Made by a program: the position numbers and the translations under genes. The notes below the pieces were generated by a model that did no database searches, was not told where the DNA came from, and was given only the letters and a program-made list of their open reading frames with translations. This document shows, in pieces, positions 21,339 to 35,400 of a stretch of DNA of 64,000 nt. This DNA comes from Mesostigma viride. Lineage: Eukaryota > Streptophyta > Mesostigmatophyceae > Mesostigmatales > Mesostigmataceae. The number at the start of each line of letters is the position of its first letter. Within the stretch, counting starts at the first letter, position 1. The stretch is from positions 20,037-84,036 of the forward strand of contig RPFO01000435.1 in NCBI GenBank assembly GCA_009746045.1, in the 5' to 3' direction.

Positions 21339-24300
21339 CACACATGTACATGCACGCAAGGGGCGGCTGCACATACACGTACACACACCGCGCACGCAAG
21401 GGGCGGCTGCACACACACGTACATCCACCGCGCACGCAAGGGGCAACTGCACACACACGTACATACACCGCGCACGCAAGGGGCGAGTGCGCACACACGT
21501 ACATACACCGCGCACGCAAGGGGCGGCTGCACACACACGTACACACACCATGCACGCAAGGGCCGGCTGCACTCACATGTACATACACCATGCACGCAAG
21601 GGGCGGCTGCACACACACGTACACACACCATGCACGCAAGGGCCGGCTGCACTCACATGTACATCCACCGCGCACGCAAGGGCCGGCTGCACACACACGT
21701 ACATACACCGCGCACGCAAGGGGCAACTGCACACACATGTACATACACCGCGCAACCACGGGGCGGCTGCACACACACGTACATACACCGCGCACGCAAG
21801 GGGCGGCTGCACACATACGTACCTACACCGCGCACGCAAGGGGCGACTGCACACACATGTACATCCACCGCGCACGCAAGGGCCGGCTGCACACACACGT
21901 ACACACACCATGCACGCAAGGGCCGGCTGCACACACACGTACATACACCGCGCACGCAAGGGGCGGCTGCACACACACGTACCTACACCGCGCACGCAAG
22001 GGGCGGCTGCACACACACGTACACACACCATGCACGCAAGGAGCGACTTCACGCACAGGTACACACACCATGCACGCAAGGTTCGGCTGCACACACATGT
22101 ACATCCACCGCGCACGCAAGGGGCGAGTGCAAACACATGTACATACACCGCGCACGCAAGGGGCAACTGCCCACACATGTACATCCACCGCGCACGCAAG
22201 GGCCGGCTGCACTCACATGTACACACACCGCGCACGCAAGGGCCGGCTGCACACACACGTACATACACCGCGCACGCAAGGGGCAACTGCACACACACGT
22301 ACACACCATGCACGCAAGGGGCTGCTGCACACACACTTACACTCACCATGCACGCGAGGGGCGGCTGCACACACACGTACACACACCGCGCACGCAAGGG
22401 ACGGCTGCACACACACGTACATACACCGCGCACGCAAGGGGCGGCTGCACTTACATGTACACACACCACGCACGCAAGGGGCGGCTGCACACACACGTAC
22501 ATACACCGCGCACGCAAGGACCGGCTCCACTCACATGTACATCCACCGCGCAACCACGGGGCGGCTGCACACACACGTACATACACCGCGCACGCAAGGG
22601 GCTGCTGCACACACACTTACACACAAAATGCACGCTTGGGGCGACGGCACTCACATGTACATACACCGCGCACGAAAGGGGTGGCTGCACACACACGTAC
22701 ATCCACCGCGCACGCAAGGGGCGGCTGCACACACACATACATACATGCACCATGCACGCAAGGGGCGAGTGCACACACATGTACATACACCGCGCACGCA
22801 AGGGGCAACTGCCACACACGGACTACACCGCACGCAAGGGGCGGCTGCACACACATTACACCACGCGCACGCAAGGGGCGAGGCACACACATGTACACAC
22901 ACCGCGCACGCAAGGGGCTGCTGCACACACACGTACACACACCATGCACGCAATTGCCGGCATGCACACACACGTACATCCACCGCGCACGCAAGGGGCA
23001 ACTGCACACACATGTACACACACCGCGCACGCTTGGGGCGGCTGCACACACACGTACCTACACCGCGCACGCAAGGGGCGGCTGCACACACATGTACACA
23101 CACCGCGCACGCAAGGGGCGGCTGCACACACACGTACACACACCATGCACGCAATTGCCGGCATGCACACACACGTACATCCACCGCGCACGCAAGGGGC
23201 AACTGCACACACACGTACACACACCGCGCACGCTTGGGGCAGCTGCACTCACATGTACACACACCGCGCACGCTTGGGGCGGCTGCACACACACGTACCT
23301 ACACCGCGCACGCAAGGGGCGGCTGCACACACACGTACATACACCGCGCACGCAAGGGGCGGCTGCACACATACGTACACACACCGCGCACGCAAGGGGC
23401 GGCTGCACACACACGTACATACACCATGCACGCAAGGGGCTGCACACACACTTACACACACCATGCACGCAAGGGCCGGCATGCACACACACTGGCATAC
23501 ACCGCGCACGCAAGGGGCGGCTGCACACACGTACATACACCGCGCACGCAAGGGGCGAGTGCACACACACGTACACACACCGCGCACGAAAGGGGCGGCT
23601 GCACACACACGTACACACACCATGCACGCAATTGCCGGCATGCACACACACGTACATCCACTGCGCACGCAAGGGGCAACTGCACACACATGTACACACG
23701 CTCGGGGCGGCTGCACACACACTTACACACACCATGCACGCAAGGGCCGGCATGCACACACACTGGCATACACCGCGCACGCAAGGGGCGGCTGCACCCA
23801 CATGTACATACACCATGCACGCAAGGACAAGGATTCACACACACGTACACACACCGCGCACGCAAGGGGCGGCTGCACACAAACGTACACACACCATGCA
23901 CGCAATTGCCGGCATGCACACACACGTACATCCACCGCGCACGCAAGGGGCAACTGCACACACATGTACACACGCTTGGGGCGGCTGCACTCACATGTAC
24001 ACACACCGCGCACGCAAGGGCCGGCTGCACACACACGTACATACACCGCGCACGCAAGGGGCAACTGCACACACACGTACACACACCATGCACGCAAGGG
24101 GCGGCTGCACACACACGTACACACACCATGCACGCAAGGAGCGACTTCACGCACAGGTACACACACCATGCACGCAAGGTTCGGCTGCACACACATGTAC
24201 ATACACCGCGCACGCAAGGGGCAACTGCCCACACATGTACATCCACCGCGCACGCAAGGGCCGGCTGCACTCAATTGTACATACACCGCCCATGCAAGGG

Positions 24301-24920
24301 GCGGCTGCACACACACGTACACACACCATGCACGCAAGGGCCGGCATGCACACACAGTACACACACCGCGCACGCAAGGGGCGGCTGCACACACACGTAC
24401 ATACACTGCGCACGCAAGGGGCTGCTGCACACACACTTACACTCACCATGCACGCAAGGGGCGGCTGCACACACACGTACACACACCGCGCACGCAAGGG
24501 ACGGCTGCACACACACGTACATACACCGCGCACGCAAGGGGCGGCTGCACTTACATGTACACACACCACGCACGCAAGGGGCGGCTGCACACACACGTAC
24601 ATACACCGCGCACGCAAGGACCGGCTCCACTCACATGTACATCCACCGCGCAACCACGGGGCGGCTGCACACACACGTACATACACCGCGCACGCAAGGG
24701 GCTGCTGCACACACACTTACACACAAAATGCACGCTTGGGGCGACGGCACTCACATGTACATACACCGCGCACGAAAGGGGTGGCTGCACACACACGTAC
24801 ATCCACCGCGCACGCAAGGGGCGGCTGCACACACACATACATACACCGCGCACGCTTGGGGCGGCTGCACACACACGTACCTACACCGCGCACGCAAGGG
24901 GCGGCTGCACACACACGTAC
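21339..24920. repeat. 40-bp minisatellite, block I (about 89 units)
   Basis: Period 40 bp. The conserved half is CGCACGCAAGGGGCGGCTGC; the other half is a CA-run with ACGTACATACAC or close variants. Common alternatives are CATGCACGC for CGCGCACGC, GGCCGGCTGC, GGGCAACTGC, GGGCGAGTGC, ACGCTTGGGGC, GCAACCACGGGG and CAATTGCCGGCATGC. An ordered group of variants at about 22313-22840 recurs 2100 bp later at 24413-24940. The array is cut at 24920 by a retrotransposon and continues in phase at 29420. Confidence 0.95.
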
Positions 24921-25357
24921 TGTTAGGGATATTATATCCACCTGGCCACAATATATCCCAGCCTGATTTGTTTCTTGTTGGATTTATTCCATATGGACTG
25001 GGAATTTGATAGCTATGATGAGCTAGATGGAACAGGCTCAATGAGCTGATCAATATTCATGTGCCATAGTCCTATACTTGGACATGGATGACTTGTACCC
25101 TGAGTCAGCCTAGTAGCATCACGTATTTGATTGACAAGTGGTGCTATGTGGACAAGTGTTTGGTCCATGAGCTGACAAGTGTTGGAAGCTCATGATGACA
25201 CATGTTATGACTTACATGACGACAAGTGGGTAGACTCATTGCATGACACTTGTCACTCCAAGGAGAAGAGATGTGTCACTTTATTAATCATGTTATGTGG
25301 CACATTATTACGTAGACACTTGGCATCTAGCTATTATGCCAGCTCTTTGGATCATGT

Positions 25358-25455
25358 CTAGAATGTTCTAGGAATGTTCTAAGAATATGCCAGGAATATT
25401 CCTGGAATATACTGAGGATATGCTGGGAATATGCTAGGAATATGCTAGGATGTTT
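25358..25455 (+). promoter_or_regulatory. Heat-shock-element-like repeats in LTR U3
   Basis: TCTAGAATGTTCTAGGAATG continues into TTCTAAGAATATGCC. GAA and TTC blocks alternate (GAA-TG-TTC-TAG-GAA-TG-TTC-TAA-GAA), close to the nGAAnnTTCnnGAAn heat-shock-factor site but with 3-nt gaps at some joins. Further GGAATATTCC and GGAATAT repeats follow. The same tract is in the 3' LTR at about 29053-29150. Heat-inducible Copia LTRs are known in plants; function here is inference. Confidence 0.45.
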
Positions 25456-25510
25456 CTACAAGCTTCTGTGATGATGTCACTGCTGATGTCATCCTTCCTA
25501 GCCTAAAAGG

Positions 25511-25518
25511 TATAAAAG
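25511..25518 (+). promoter_or_regulatory. LTR TATA box
   Basis: TATAAAAG about 80 bp upstream of an AATAAA at 25589, the usual U3-R arrangement. The 3' LTR has the same box at 29208 with GTTATAAAAG instead of GGTATAAAAG. Confidence 0.75.
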
Positions 25519-25722
25519 GAAACTGCCCCCTAAGGGCAGGTACCTCCATTCAACCTCCATTCAAGCTCTTCTCCAACTATTATATTCTAATAAAGCCATT
25601 TATTCTTCCACGTAAATTGTCTTCAACCTCTCTTTCTTTCAGCACCTGCAAGGTGTGTGGGTAGCAAGGCCAAGCACAAGGCATTGTGTAAAACCCATTA
25701 GTCTCCTCTCCCAATCCAAACA

Positions 25723-25740
25723 TGGTATCGGAGGTTTGTT
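25723..25740 (+). other. Primer-binding site of element 1
   Basis: TGGTATCGGAGG begins at the first base after the LTR. TGGTATC is complementary to the GATACCA end of eukaryotic initiator tRNA-Met, the usual Copia primer. Confidence 0.8.
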
Positions 25741-25805
25741 ACTGAGGAACAAGAAGACCACTGTGAACCCAGAGACATCCAGTTCCATTGGCGACTGAAG
25801 ACACC

Positions 25806-26732
25806 ATGGCTACCAAGGAAGCGTGCTACAAGCAATTCCGGGCAACAAGCAAGTCCATCACAACGTTTGATGGGCGGTCTCTGAGGAAATGGGAAGAAAT
25901 CAAGGCTGTGTTGAAGGCCTTAGCATCGGCCTATTGTGACCTGGTCAAGGTCCTAACTGGAGAGGAGGATTCGCTAAAGGAGGTCAAGACTGCGCTGCTG
26001 GAGGCGGAGGAGCTACTGCACGGAAGGCGTTCTGCTCAAGCAAAGAAGGAGGGCTCCCCTAACGGCCAGGTTTTCCACACTACTACGAAGAAAAGTGGAG
26101 GAAAGAGGCGGTGCAATTACTGCAAGAAGGCCGGGCACGTGGACACCCAGTGCTGGGAGAAGCATCCGGAGCTGAAGCAAGAACGCAAGAACAAGGCAAC
26201 GCGACGGAACCAAGCGAGAAAGGAGCACTCACCAGGTGCCAGCGAGGCGCGTATCACCGAGGAGGCTGCGGAGCGGTCCGGCTTCGTCTTCGCCACCATC
26301 GCCGAGTCGCCATCGCCGTCGGATGCTGCTGCACTCACGCAGTATGAAAAGAAAGCACCGACCAGCTGGGTGCTGGATTCCGCAGCGAGCTGTCACATGA
26401 CGCCATGCCCGTCGGACTTCGTGTGCCTGCACCCTCATGACAGGGAAATCGCCGGCTCAGGCGGCCAACTGAAGGCGACAGCCATCGGGACTGTCAAACT
26501 GAAGCTGCCGGGTCAGGACGCGGACGTGCACCTCCAAAACGCGCTGCTCGTTCCCAGGCTGAGCACCCGACTTCTATCAGTCGGCCAGCTCGTCAAGGAT
26601 GGCCACAAGGTCGACCTCGCCAGCGGGTTGCTGTGCTGGACAGCAGGCACTGCAGCATCGGGACGAGGAACAACACCTACTTTTTGCCCGCGCACGGTGC
26701 GGACGCAGCGATGGACGCCATCCCAGAGCTGA
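25806..26732 (+). pseudogene. Copia gag with zinc knuckle and start of protease (element 1)
   Basis: About 308 residues from the ATG at 25806. Residues 1-75 are a short gag with the FDG...W start typical of Copia capsids, but the central capsid region is very short. A CX2CX4HX4C zinc knuckle lies at residues 103-116 (CNYCKKAGHVDTQC). An aspartic-protease start follows: WVLDSAASCHMT with catalytic Asp191, and DSAA in place of the usual DSGA. The flap/turn region continues to LLSVGQLVKDGHKVDL. The frame then breaks near 26630-26640. The matching continuation (CSIGTRNNTYFLPA) is in another frame, so an indel separates protease from the next domain. Confidence 0.8.
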
Positions 26733-27466
26733 AATCGTCGGCGACGAGCTTCAAGAACGACGCTGCCTGTCAAGGGCAGAAAATGGCGAGCAGCGAGCGC
26801 AGCATCTCACGTGCCTCGGGACACGCGGCGGAGTGGCTGGCCGTGGGCCTAACGGTCATACTGGCCATGCTTGCCCGTGTATGCGGGATCGGGGGCGGCC
26901 TACTGGGCATTACTCGCACACTGCGTGGCTTTTTATACTCTGCGCCGGCCCAGTGGAAGTTCACGCCAATTCGAGAAGTTTCCAGCGCAATGGAGAAGTC
27001 CGTGTCAGACGCTGAAGTACTTCCAGAAACTGCGGTCCAGAACAGCCCAGTGCAGGCGGAGCGCGTTGTCGCCGCCAGCATACCAGGTGATACTGGTGCT
27101 AGTAACCAAAGTCCGGCGACCAGACCAAAGGCGCGGCGCTCGAACGCTGCCAGCCTAACTGAGGGGGAACAAATTCGTGACGCGAGGGCGAAATCGACCA
27201 AGCTGCCAAATTTTTCCAAGTCCTGGACTGCCAAGTCCGGTGCTGGCGCGAGGCCTCGAGCGAGCCGACAACGACGTGGACAGCGACCTGTCAGCCAAAG
27301 TGTCAAGCACCAACGGTCAAGTCGACTGCAAAATGCTGCCAAGGCATCACGTCGGTCAGTTGACGGTGTTCGGCCAGGCCATGGCATTTGCAATTGCGCT
27401 AGCTGCAACGACCCTTGGAAATTGTCGCCCAGGATGCACAGACCCCACTCCTCAAGGTTGCCCTAA
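26633..27466 (+). pseudogene. Decayed downstream frame of element 1
   Basis: A 277-residue frame. Its first ~20 residues continue the protease/pre-integrase join (NNTYFLPAHGAD). After that no integrase zinc motif or DDE core can be seen. A hydrophobic stretch (EWLAVGLTVILAMLARVCGI) could span a membrane but more likely reflects frame-shifted integrase remnants, since fragments such as SFQRNGEVRVRR appear in another frame. The rest is basic and Ser/Ala-rich. No RT or RNase H follows. Treat as a relic. Confidence 0.5.
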
Positions 27467-28611
27467 TGTTTTGTCTGTGGGAAATGAACTTGTATGTCGA
27501 CTTTTGTGTCGTGTTTGCTGGAAATTGTGAGGCGCCGTAAGCCTGCGTTTTCTGGTTCTTTCTTTGTGTTCTTCCAGCAATTATGTGTTTATTTTGCCAT
27601 GCGTTCAGTGGCAATGGCCCACGCATTTTGGTATTGTTCCCACGAGACGTTTTCTACGTACCTGGAGTGTATATCCAGAGTTTTTGCACGCTATTTGTGG
27701 CACTAGTCTGCGGCGTAGTGAAGCGCCGTTGTATCGTCGTCTACGACTTGTTTTCGTAAGTTAAGTGCCTGTGACGCGTGTGTTATTTTGTTTTGTGCTG
27801 AGAGCATTGCTTGTATGCAAATGTTTACGTCCTTTGTGTCGAATTCGGCTGTGCATTTCGGCATAGCCTGTAATGTCGGACGTAATGTTTACTCTCGGGC
27901 ACTGATTTGTGAATCGTGACGAAGTAATCGTTACTTGTGTTCGCCTTTGTGGCGGTAATGTTTTGCACGTCCTGTTTTCTTTGCTATGAAGCGTGTTTAT
28001 CTGTTATGGCCACTGTGTTTTGTGTTGAAGGTTGTATTGCACCTTGTTTGTGTGGCATTTGTTGCCAATATGTTTGTTTGCTCACCCCGTTTATTTGGCG
28101 TAAAACGTGATGTTGGTGTCATTTATTTTGTGAGATGGCGTATGTTATGTTGCTCCGTGTGTGTACAGCACGTGTTGTTGCCGTTACCCTACCTCTATAC
28201 CGTTTGGGTTAGCTCATAGGGACTTCTTTGTTGGCATGTGTTGCCGTATTATATGTGTGGGACTGTGTGCCCCTATTGTGTCCATGGGCAGCCGCTTTGA
28301 GTGAGGGGGGAATGTAGCATCTAGAGCACTTTTTCCAACTAAGGGTTGGGTATCAGCCATCCAGGATGGGCAGCTAGTGCGTTGCTGCTATGGTAGGACA
28401 CTCATTCGCGTTGCCGGGGGGGGATCAGTGGCGGTAGTGCGGCTCATGACCGCATGTTGGAGCTTCAAGCGTTTCACGAGGACGGCATCTTCATTTTCAG
28501 TTGCACCATGCTAGCAACTGGACGGCATGCTACGAGCATGTGGTTAAGGGGGGTGTTGAGATTCCACCTACCCAGTCATCTTTTGCATTGTGCCCATGTG
28601 GCTAAGGGGGG
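27467..28611 (+). other. Non-coding 3' interior of element 1 with polypurine tracts
   Basis: T/G-rich, with no gene. The final polypurine tract, CTAAGGGGGG, ends at the 3' LTR start (28612). About 68 bp earlier the phrase ATGTGGTTAAGGGGGGTGTT resembles the true junction ATGTGGCTAAGGGGGGTGTT, followed by ATTCCACCTACCCAG, like the LTR start. This looks like a duplicated, decayed tract-LTR junction. Another tract (GAGGGGGGAATGTAGCATC) lies at 28300. Confidence 0.7.
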
Positions 28612-29419
28612 TGTTAGGGATATTATATCCACCTGGCCACAATATATCCCAGCCTGATTTATTTCTTGTTGGATTTATTCCATATGGACTGGGAATTTGA
28701 TAGCTATGATGAGCTAGATGGAACAGGCTCAATGAGCTGATCAATATTCATGTGCCATAGTCCTATACTTGGACATGGATGACTTGTAACCTGAGTCAGC
28801 CTAGTAGCATCACGTATTTGATTGACAAGTGGTGCTATGGCCTATTGGACAAGTGTTTGGTCCATGAGCTGACAAGTGTTGGAAGCTCATGATGACACAT
28901 GTTATGACTTACATGATGACAAGTGGGTAGACTCATTGCATGACACTTGTCACTCCAAGGAGAAGAGATGTGTCACTTTATTAATCATGTTATGTGGCAC
29001 ATTATTACGTAGACACTTGGCATCTAGCTATTATGCCAGCTCATTGGATCATGTCTAGAATGTTCTAGGAATGTTCTAAGAATATGCCAGGAATATTCCT
29101 GGAATATACTGAGGATATGCTGGGAATATGCTAGGAATATGCTAGGATGTTTCTACAAGCTTCTGTGATGATGTCACTGCTGATGTCATCCTTCCTAGCC
29201 TAAAAGTTATAAAAGGAAACTGCCCCCTAAGGGCAGGTACCTCCATTCAACCTCCATTCAAGCTCTTCTCCAACTATTATATTCTAATAAAGCCATTTAT
29301 TCTTCCACGTAAATTGTCTTCAACCTCTCTTTCTTTCAGCACCTGCAAGGTGTGTGGGTAGCAAGGCCAAGCACAAGGCATTGTGTAAAACCCATTAGTC
29401 TCCTCTCCCAATTCAAACA
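28612..29419 (+). repeat. 3' LTR of element 1
   Basis: Same as the 5' LTR apart from about seven substitutions and a 6-bp insertion near 28838. Ends CCAATTCAAACA. TATA box at 29208, AATAAA at 29286. Confidence 0.95.
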
Positions 29420-32400
29420 CGTACATACACCGCGCACGCAAGGGGCGAGTGCACACACACGTACACACACCGCGCACGCAAGGGGCGGCTGCACACACAC
29501 GTACACACACCATGCACGCAATTGCCGGCATGCACACACACGTACATCCACCGCGCACGCAAGGGGCAACTGCACACACATGTACACACACCGCGCACGC
29601 TTGGGGCAGCTGCACTCACATGTACACACACCGCGCACGCTTGGGGCGGCTGCACACACACGTACACACACCGCGCACGCTTGGGGCGGCTGCACACACA
29701 CGTACCTACACCGCGCACGCAAGGGGCGGCTGCACACACACTTACACACAAAATGCACGCTTGGGGCGACGGCACTCACATGTACACACACCGCGCACGC
29801 AAGGGGCGGCTGCACACACACGTACACACACCATGCACGCAATTGCCGGCATGCACACACACGTACATCCACCGCGCACGCAAGGGGCAACTGCACACAC
29901 ATGTACACACACCGCGCACGCTTGGGGCAGCTGCACTCACATGTACACACACCGCGCACGCTTGGGGCGGCTGCACACACACGTACATACACCGCGCACG
30001 CAAGGGGCGGCTGCACACATACGTACCTACACCGCGCACGCAAGGGGCGGCTGCACACACACGTACATACACCGCGCACGCAAGGACCGGCTCCACTCAC
30101 ATGTACATCCACCGCGCAACCACGGGCGGCTGCACACACACGTACATACACCGCGCACGCAAGGGGCTGCTGCACACACACTTACACACACCATGCACGC
30201 TTGGGGCGACGGCACTCACATGTACATACACCGCGCACGAAAGGGGTGGCTGCACACACACGTACATCCACCGCGCACGCAAGGGGCGGCTGCACACACA
30301 CATACATACACCATGCACGCAAGGGGCGAGTGCAAAAACATGTACATACACCGCGCACGCAAGGGGCAACTGCCCACACATGGACATACACCATGCACGC
30401 AAGGGGCGGCTGCACACACATGTACATCCACCGCGCACGCAAGGGGCGAGTGCACACACACGTACACACACCGCGCACGCAAGGGGCGGCTGCACACACA
30501 CGTACACACACCATGCACGCAATTGCCGGCATGCACACACACGTACATCCACCGCGCACGCAAGGTGCAACTGCACACACATGTACACACACCGCGCACG
30601 CTTGGGGCAGCTGCACTCACATGTACACACACCGCGCACGCTTGGGGCGGCTGCACACACACGTACATACACCGCGCACGCTTGGGGCGGCTGCACACAC
30701 ACGTACCTACACCGCGCACGCAAGGGGCGGCTGCACACACACTTACACACAAAATGCACGCTTGGGGCGACGGCACTCACATGTACACACACCGCGCACG
30801 CAAGGGGCGGCTGCACACACACGTACACACACCATGCACGCAATTGCCGGCATGCACACACACGTACATCCACCGCGCACGCAAGGGGCAACTGCACACA
30901 CATGTACACACACCGCGCACGCTTGGGGCAGCTGCACTCACATGTACACACACCGCGCACGCTTGGGGCGGCTGCACACACACGTACATACACCGCGCAC
31001 GCAAGGGGCGGCTGCACACATACGTACCTACACCGCGCACGCAAGGGGCGGCTGCACACACACGTACATACACCGCGCACGCAAGGACCGGCTCCACTCA
31101 CATGTACATCCACCGCGCAACCACGGGGCGGCTGCACACACACGTACATACACCGCGCACGCAAGGGGCTGCTGCACACACACTTACACACAAAATGCAC
31201 GCTTGGGGCGACGGCACTCACATGTACATACACCGCGCACGAAAGGGGTGGCTGCACACACACGTACATCCACCGCGCACGCAAGGGGCGGCTGCACACA
31301 CACATACATACACCGCGCACGCTTGGGCGGCTGCACACACACGTACCTACACCGCGCACGCAAGGGGCGGCTGCACACACACGTACATACACCGCGCACG
31401 CAAGGGGCGAGTGCACACACACGTACACACACCGCGCACGCAAGGGGCGGCTGCACACACACGTACACACACCATGCACGCAATTGCCGGCATGCACACA
31501 CACGTACATCCACCGCGCACGCAAGGGGCAACTGCACACACATGTACACACACCGCGCACGCTTGGGGCAGCTGCACTCACATGTACACACACCGCGCAC
31601 GCTTGGGGCGGCTGCACACACACGTACACACACCGCGCACGCTTGGGGCAGCTGCACTCACATGTACACACACCGCGCACGCAAGGGCCGGCTGCACACA
31701 CACGTACATCCACCGCGCACGCAAGGGGCAACTGCACACACACGTACATACACCGCGCACGCAAGGGGCGGCTGCACACACACGTACACACACCGCGCAC
31801 GCAAGGGGCAACTGCACACACATGTACACACACCGCGCACGCTTGGGGCGGCTGCACACACACGTACCTACACCGCGCACGCTTGGGGCGGCTGCACACA
31901 CACGTACATACACCGCGCACGCAAGGGGCAACTGCACACACATGTACATACACCGCGCAACCACGGGGCGGCTGCACACACACGTACATACACCGCGCAC
32001 GCAAGGGGCGGCTGCACACATACGTACCTACACCGCGCACCCAAGGGGCGACTGCACACACATGTACATCCACCGCGCACGCAAGGGCCGGCTGCACACA
32101 CACGTACACACACCATGCACGCAAGGGCCGGCTGCACACACACGTACATACACCGCGCACGCTTGGGGCGGCTGCACACACACGTACATCCACCGCGCAC
32201 GCAAGGGGCGGCTGCACACATACGTATACCTACACCGCGCACGCAAGGGGCGACTGCACACACATGTACATCCACCGCGCACGCAAGGGCCGGCTGCACA
32301 CACACGTACACACACCATGCACGCAAGGGCCGGCTGCACACACACGTACATACACCGCGCACGCAAGGGGCGGCTGCACACACACGTACACACACCGCGC

Positions 32401-35400
32401 ACGCAAGGGGCAGCTGCACACACACGTACATACACCATGCACGCAAGGGGCTGCACACACACTTACACACACCTTGCACGCAAGGGCCGGCATGCACACA
32501 CACTGGCATACACCGCGCACGCAAGGGGCGGCTGCACACACGTACATACACCGCGCACGCAAGGGGCGAGTGCACACACACGTACACACACCGCGCACGC
32601 AAGGGGCGGCTGCACACACACGTACACACACCATGCACACAATTGCCGGCATGCACACACACGTACATCCACTGCGCACGCAAGGGGCAACTGCACACAC
32701 ATGTACACACGCTTGGGGCGGCTGCACTCACATGTACACACACCGCGCACGCAAGGGCCGGCTGCACACACACGTACATACACCGCGCACGCAAGGGGCA
32801 ACTGCACACACACGTACACACACCATGCACGCAAGGGCCGGCTGCACTCACATGTACACACACCATGCACGCAAGGGCCGGCTGCACACACACTTACACA
32901 CACAATGCACGCTTGGGGCAACGGCACTCACATGTACATACACCATGCACGCAAGGGGCGGCTGCACACACACGTACACACACCATGCACGCAAGGAGCG
33001 ACTTCACGCACAGGTACACTCACCATGCACGCAAGGGGCGGCTGCACACACACGTACACACACCGCGCACGCAATTAAGGGACGGCTGCACACACACGTA
33101 CATACACCGCGCACGCAAGGGGCAACGGCACTCACATGTACATACACCATGCACGCAAGGGGCGGCTGCACACACACGTACATACACCGCGCACGCAAGG
33201 GGCGGCTGCACACATACGTACCTACACCGCGCACCCAAGGGGCGACTGCACACATACGTACCTACACCGCGCACGCAAGGGCCGGCTGCACACACACGTA
33301 CACACACCATGCACGCAAGGGCCGGCTGCACACACACGTACATACACCGCGCACGCTTGGGGCGGCTGCACACACACGTACCTACACCGCGCACGCAAGG
33401 GGCGGCTGCACACACACGTACATACACCGCGCACGCAAGGGGCAACTCCACTCACATGTACATCCACCGCGCAACCACGGGGCGGCTGCACACACACGTA
33501 CATACACCGCGCACGCAAGGGGCTGCTGCACACACACTGACACACAAAATGCACGCTTGGGGCGACGGCACTCACATGTACATACACCGCGCACGCAAGG
33601 GGCGGCTGCACATACACGTACACACACCGCGCACGCAAGGGGCGGCTGCACACACACGTACATCCACCGCGCACGCAAGGGGCAACTGCACACACACGTA
33701 CATACACCGCGCACGCAAGGGGCGAGTGCGCACACACGTACATACACCGCGCACGCAAGGGGCGGCTGCACACACACGTACACACACCATGCACGCAAGG
33801 GCCGGCTGCACTCACATGTACATACACCATGCACGCAAGGGGCGGCTGCACACACACGTACACACACCATGCACGCAATTGCCGGCATGCACACACACGT
33901 ACATCCACCGCGCACGCAAGGGGCAACTGCACTTTACACATGTACACACACCGCGCACGCTTGGGGCAGCTGCACTCACATGTACACACACCGCGCACGC
34001 TTGGGGCGGCTGCACACACACGTACCTACACCGCGCACGCAAGGGGCGGCTGCACACACACGTACATACACCGCGCACGCAAGGGGCAACTGCACACACA
34101 TGTACATACACCGCGCAACCACGGGGCGGCTGCACACACACGTACATACACCGCGCACGCAAGGGGCGGCTGCACACATACGTATACCTACACCGCGCAC
34201 GCAAGGGGCGACTGCACACACATGTACATCCACCGCGCACGCAAGGGCCGGCTGCACACACACGTACACACACCATGCACGCAAGGGCCGGCTGCACACA
34301 CACGTACATACACCGCGCACGCAAGGGGCGGCTGCACACACACGTACACACACCGCGCACGCAAGGGGCAGCTGCACACACACGTACATACACCATGCAC
34401 GCAAGGGGCTGCACACACACTTACACACACCTTGCACGCAAGGGCCGGCATGCACACACACTGGCATACACCGCGCACGCAAGGGGCGGCTGCACACACG
34501 TACATACACCGCGCACGCAAGGGGCGAGTGCACACACACGTACACACACCGCGCACGCAAGGGGCGGCTGCACACACACGTACACACACCATGCACGCAA
34601 TTGCCGGCATGCACACACACGTACATCCACTGCGCACGCAAGGGGCAACTGCACACACATGTACACACGCTTGGGGCGGCTGCACTCACATGTACACACA
34701 CCGCGCACGCAAGGGCCGGCTGCACACACACGTACATACACCGCGCACGCAAGGGGCAACTGCACACACACGTACACACACCATGCACGCAAGGGCCGGC
34801 TGCACTCACATGTACACACACCATGCACGCAAGGGCCGGCTGCACACACACTTACACACACAATGCACGCTTGGGGCAACGGCACTCACATGTACATACA
34901 CCATGCACGCAAGGGGCGGCTGCACACACACGTACACACACCATGCACGCAAGGAGCGACTTCACGCACAGGTACACTCACCATGCACGCAAGGGGCGGC
35001 TGCACACACACGTACACACACCGCGCACGCAATTAAGGGACGGCTGCACACACACGTACATACACCGCGCACGCAAGGGGCAACGGCACTCACATGTACA
35101 TACACCATGCACGCAAGGGGCGGCTGCACACACACGTACACACACCATGCACGCAAGGAGCGACTTCACGCACAGGTACACACACCATGCACGCAAGGTT
35201 CGGCTGCACACACATGTACATCCACCGCGCACGCAAGGGGCGAGTGCAAGCACATGTACATACACCATGCACGCAAGGGGCGGCTGCACACACATGTACA
35301 TCCACCGCGCACGCAAGGGGCGAGTGCACACACACGTACACACACCGCGCACGCAAGGGGCGGCTGCACACACACGTACACACACCATGCACGCAATTGC

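Larger units (their letters stand above)
24921..25722 (+). repeat. 5' LTR of element 1
   Basis: Starts TGTTAGGGATATTATATCC, ends CCAATCCAAACA. Contains the TATA box at 25511, AATAAA at 25589, and a repeated GAATGTTC/GGAATAT tract at 25358-25455. Confidence 0.95.
24921..29419 (+). mobile_element. Defective Copia-type LTR retrotransposon (element 1)
   Basis: LTRs of 802 and 808 bp, TG...CA ends, flanked by the duplicated target CGTAC (24916-24920 and 29420-29424). Removing it restores the 40-bp satellite in phase. It has an initiator-Met-type primer-binding site, a polypurine tract, a gag zinc knuckle and an aspartic-protease motif. No reverse transcriptase or RNase H is found in the 2.9-kb interior, so it must have depended on another element. 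The LTRs differ by about seven substitutions and one 6-bp insertion (GCCTAT, near 28838), roughly 1% divergence, so insertion is fairly recent and came after array formation. Confidence 0.95.

Noticed and set aside
26780-26950. Envelope-like membrane protein in element 1
   Set aside because: Only one hydrophobic stretch, in a frame that follows a protease frame break; more likely misread integrase remnants.
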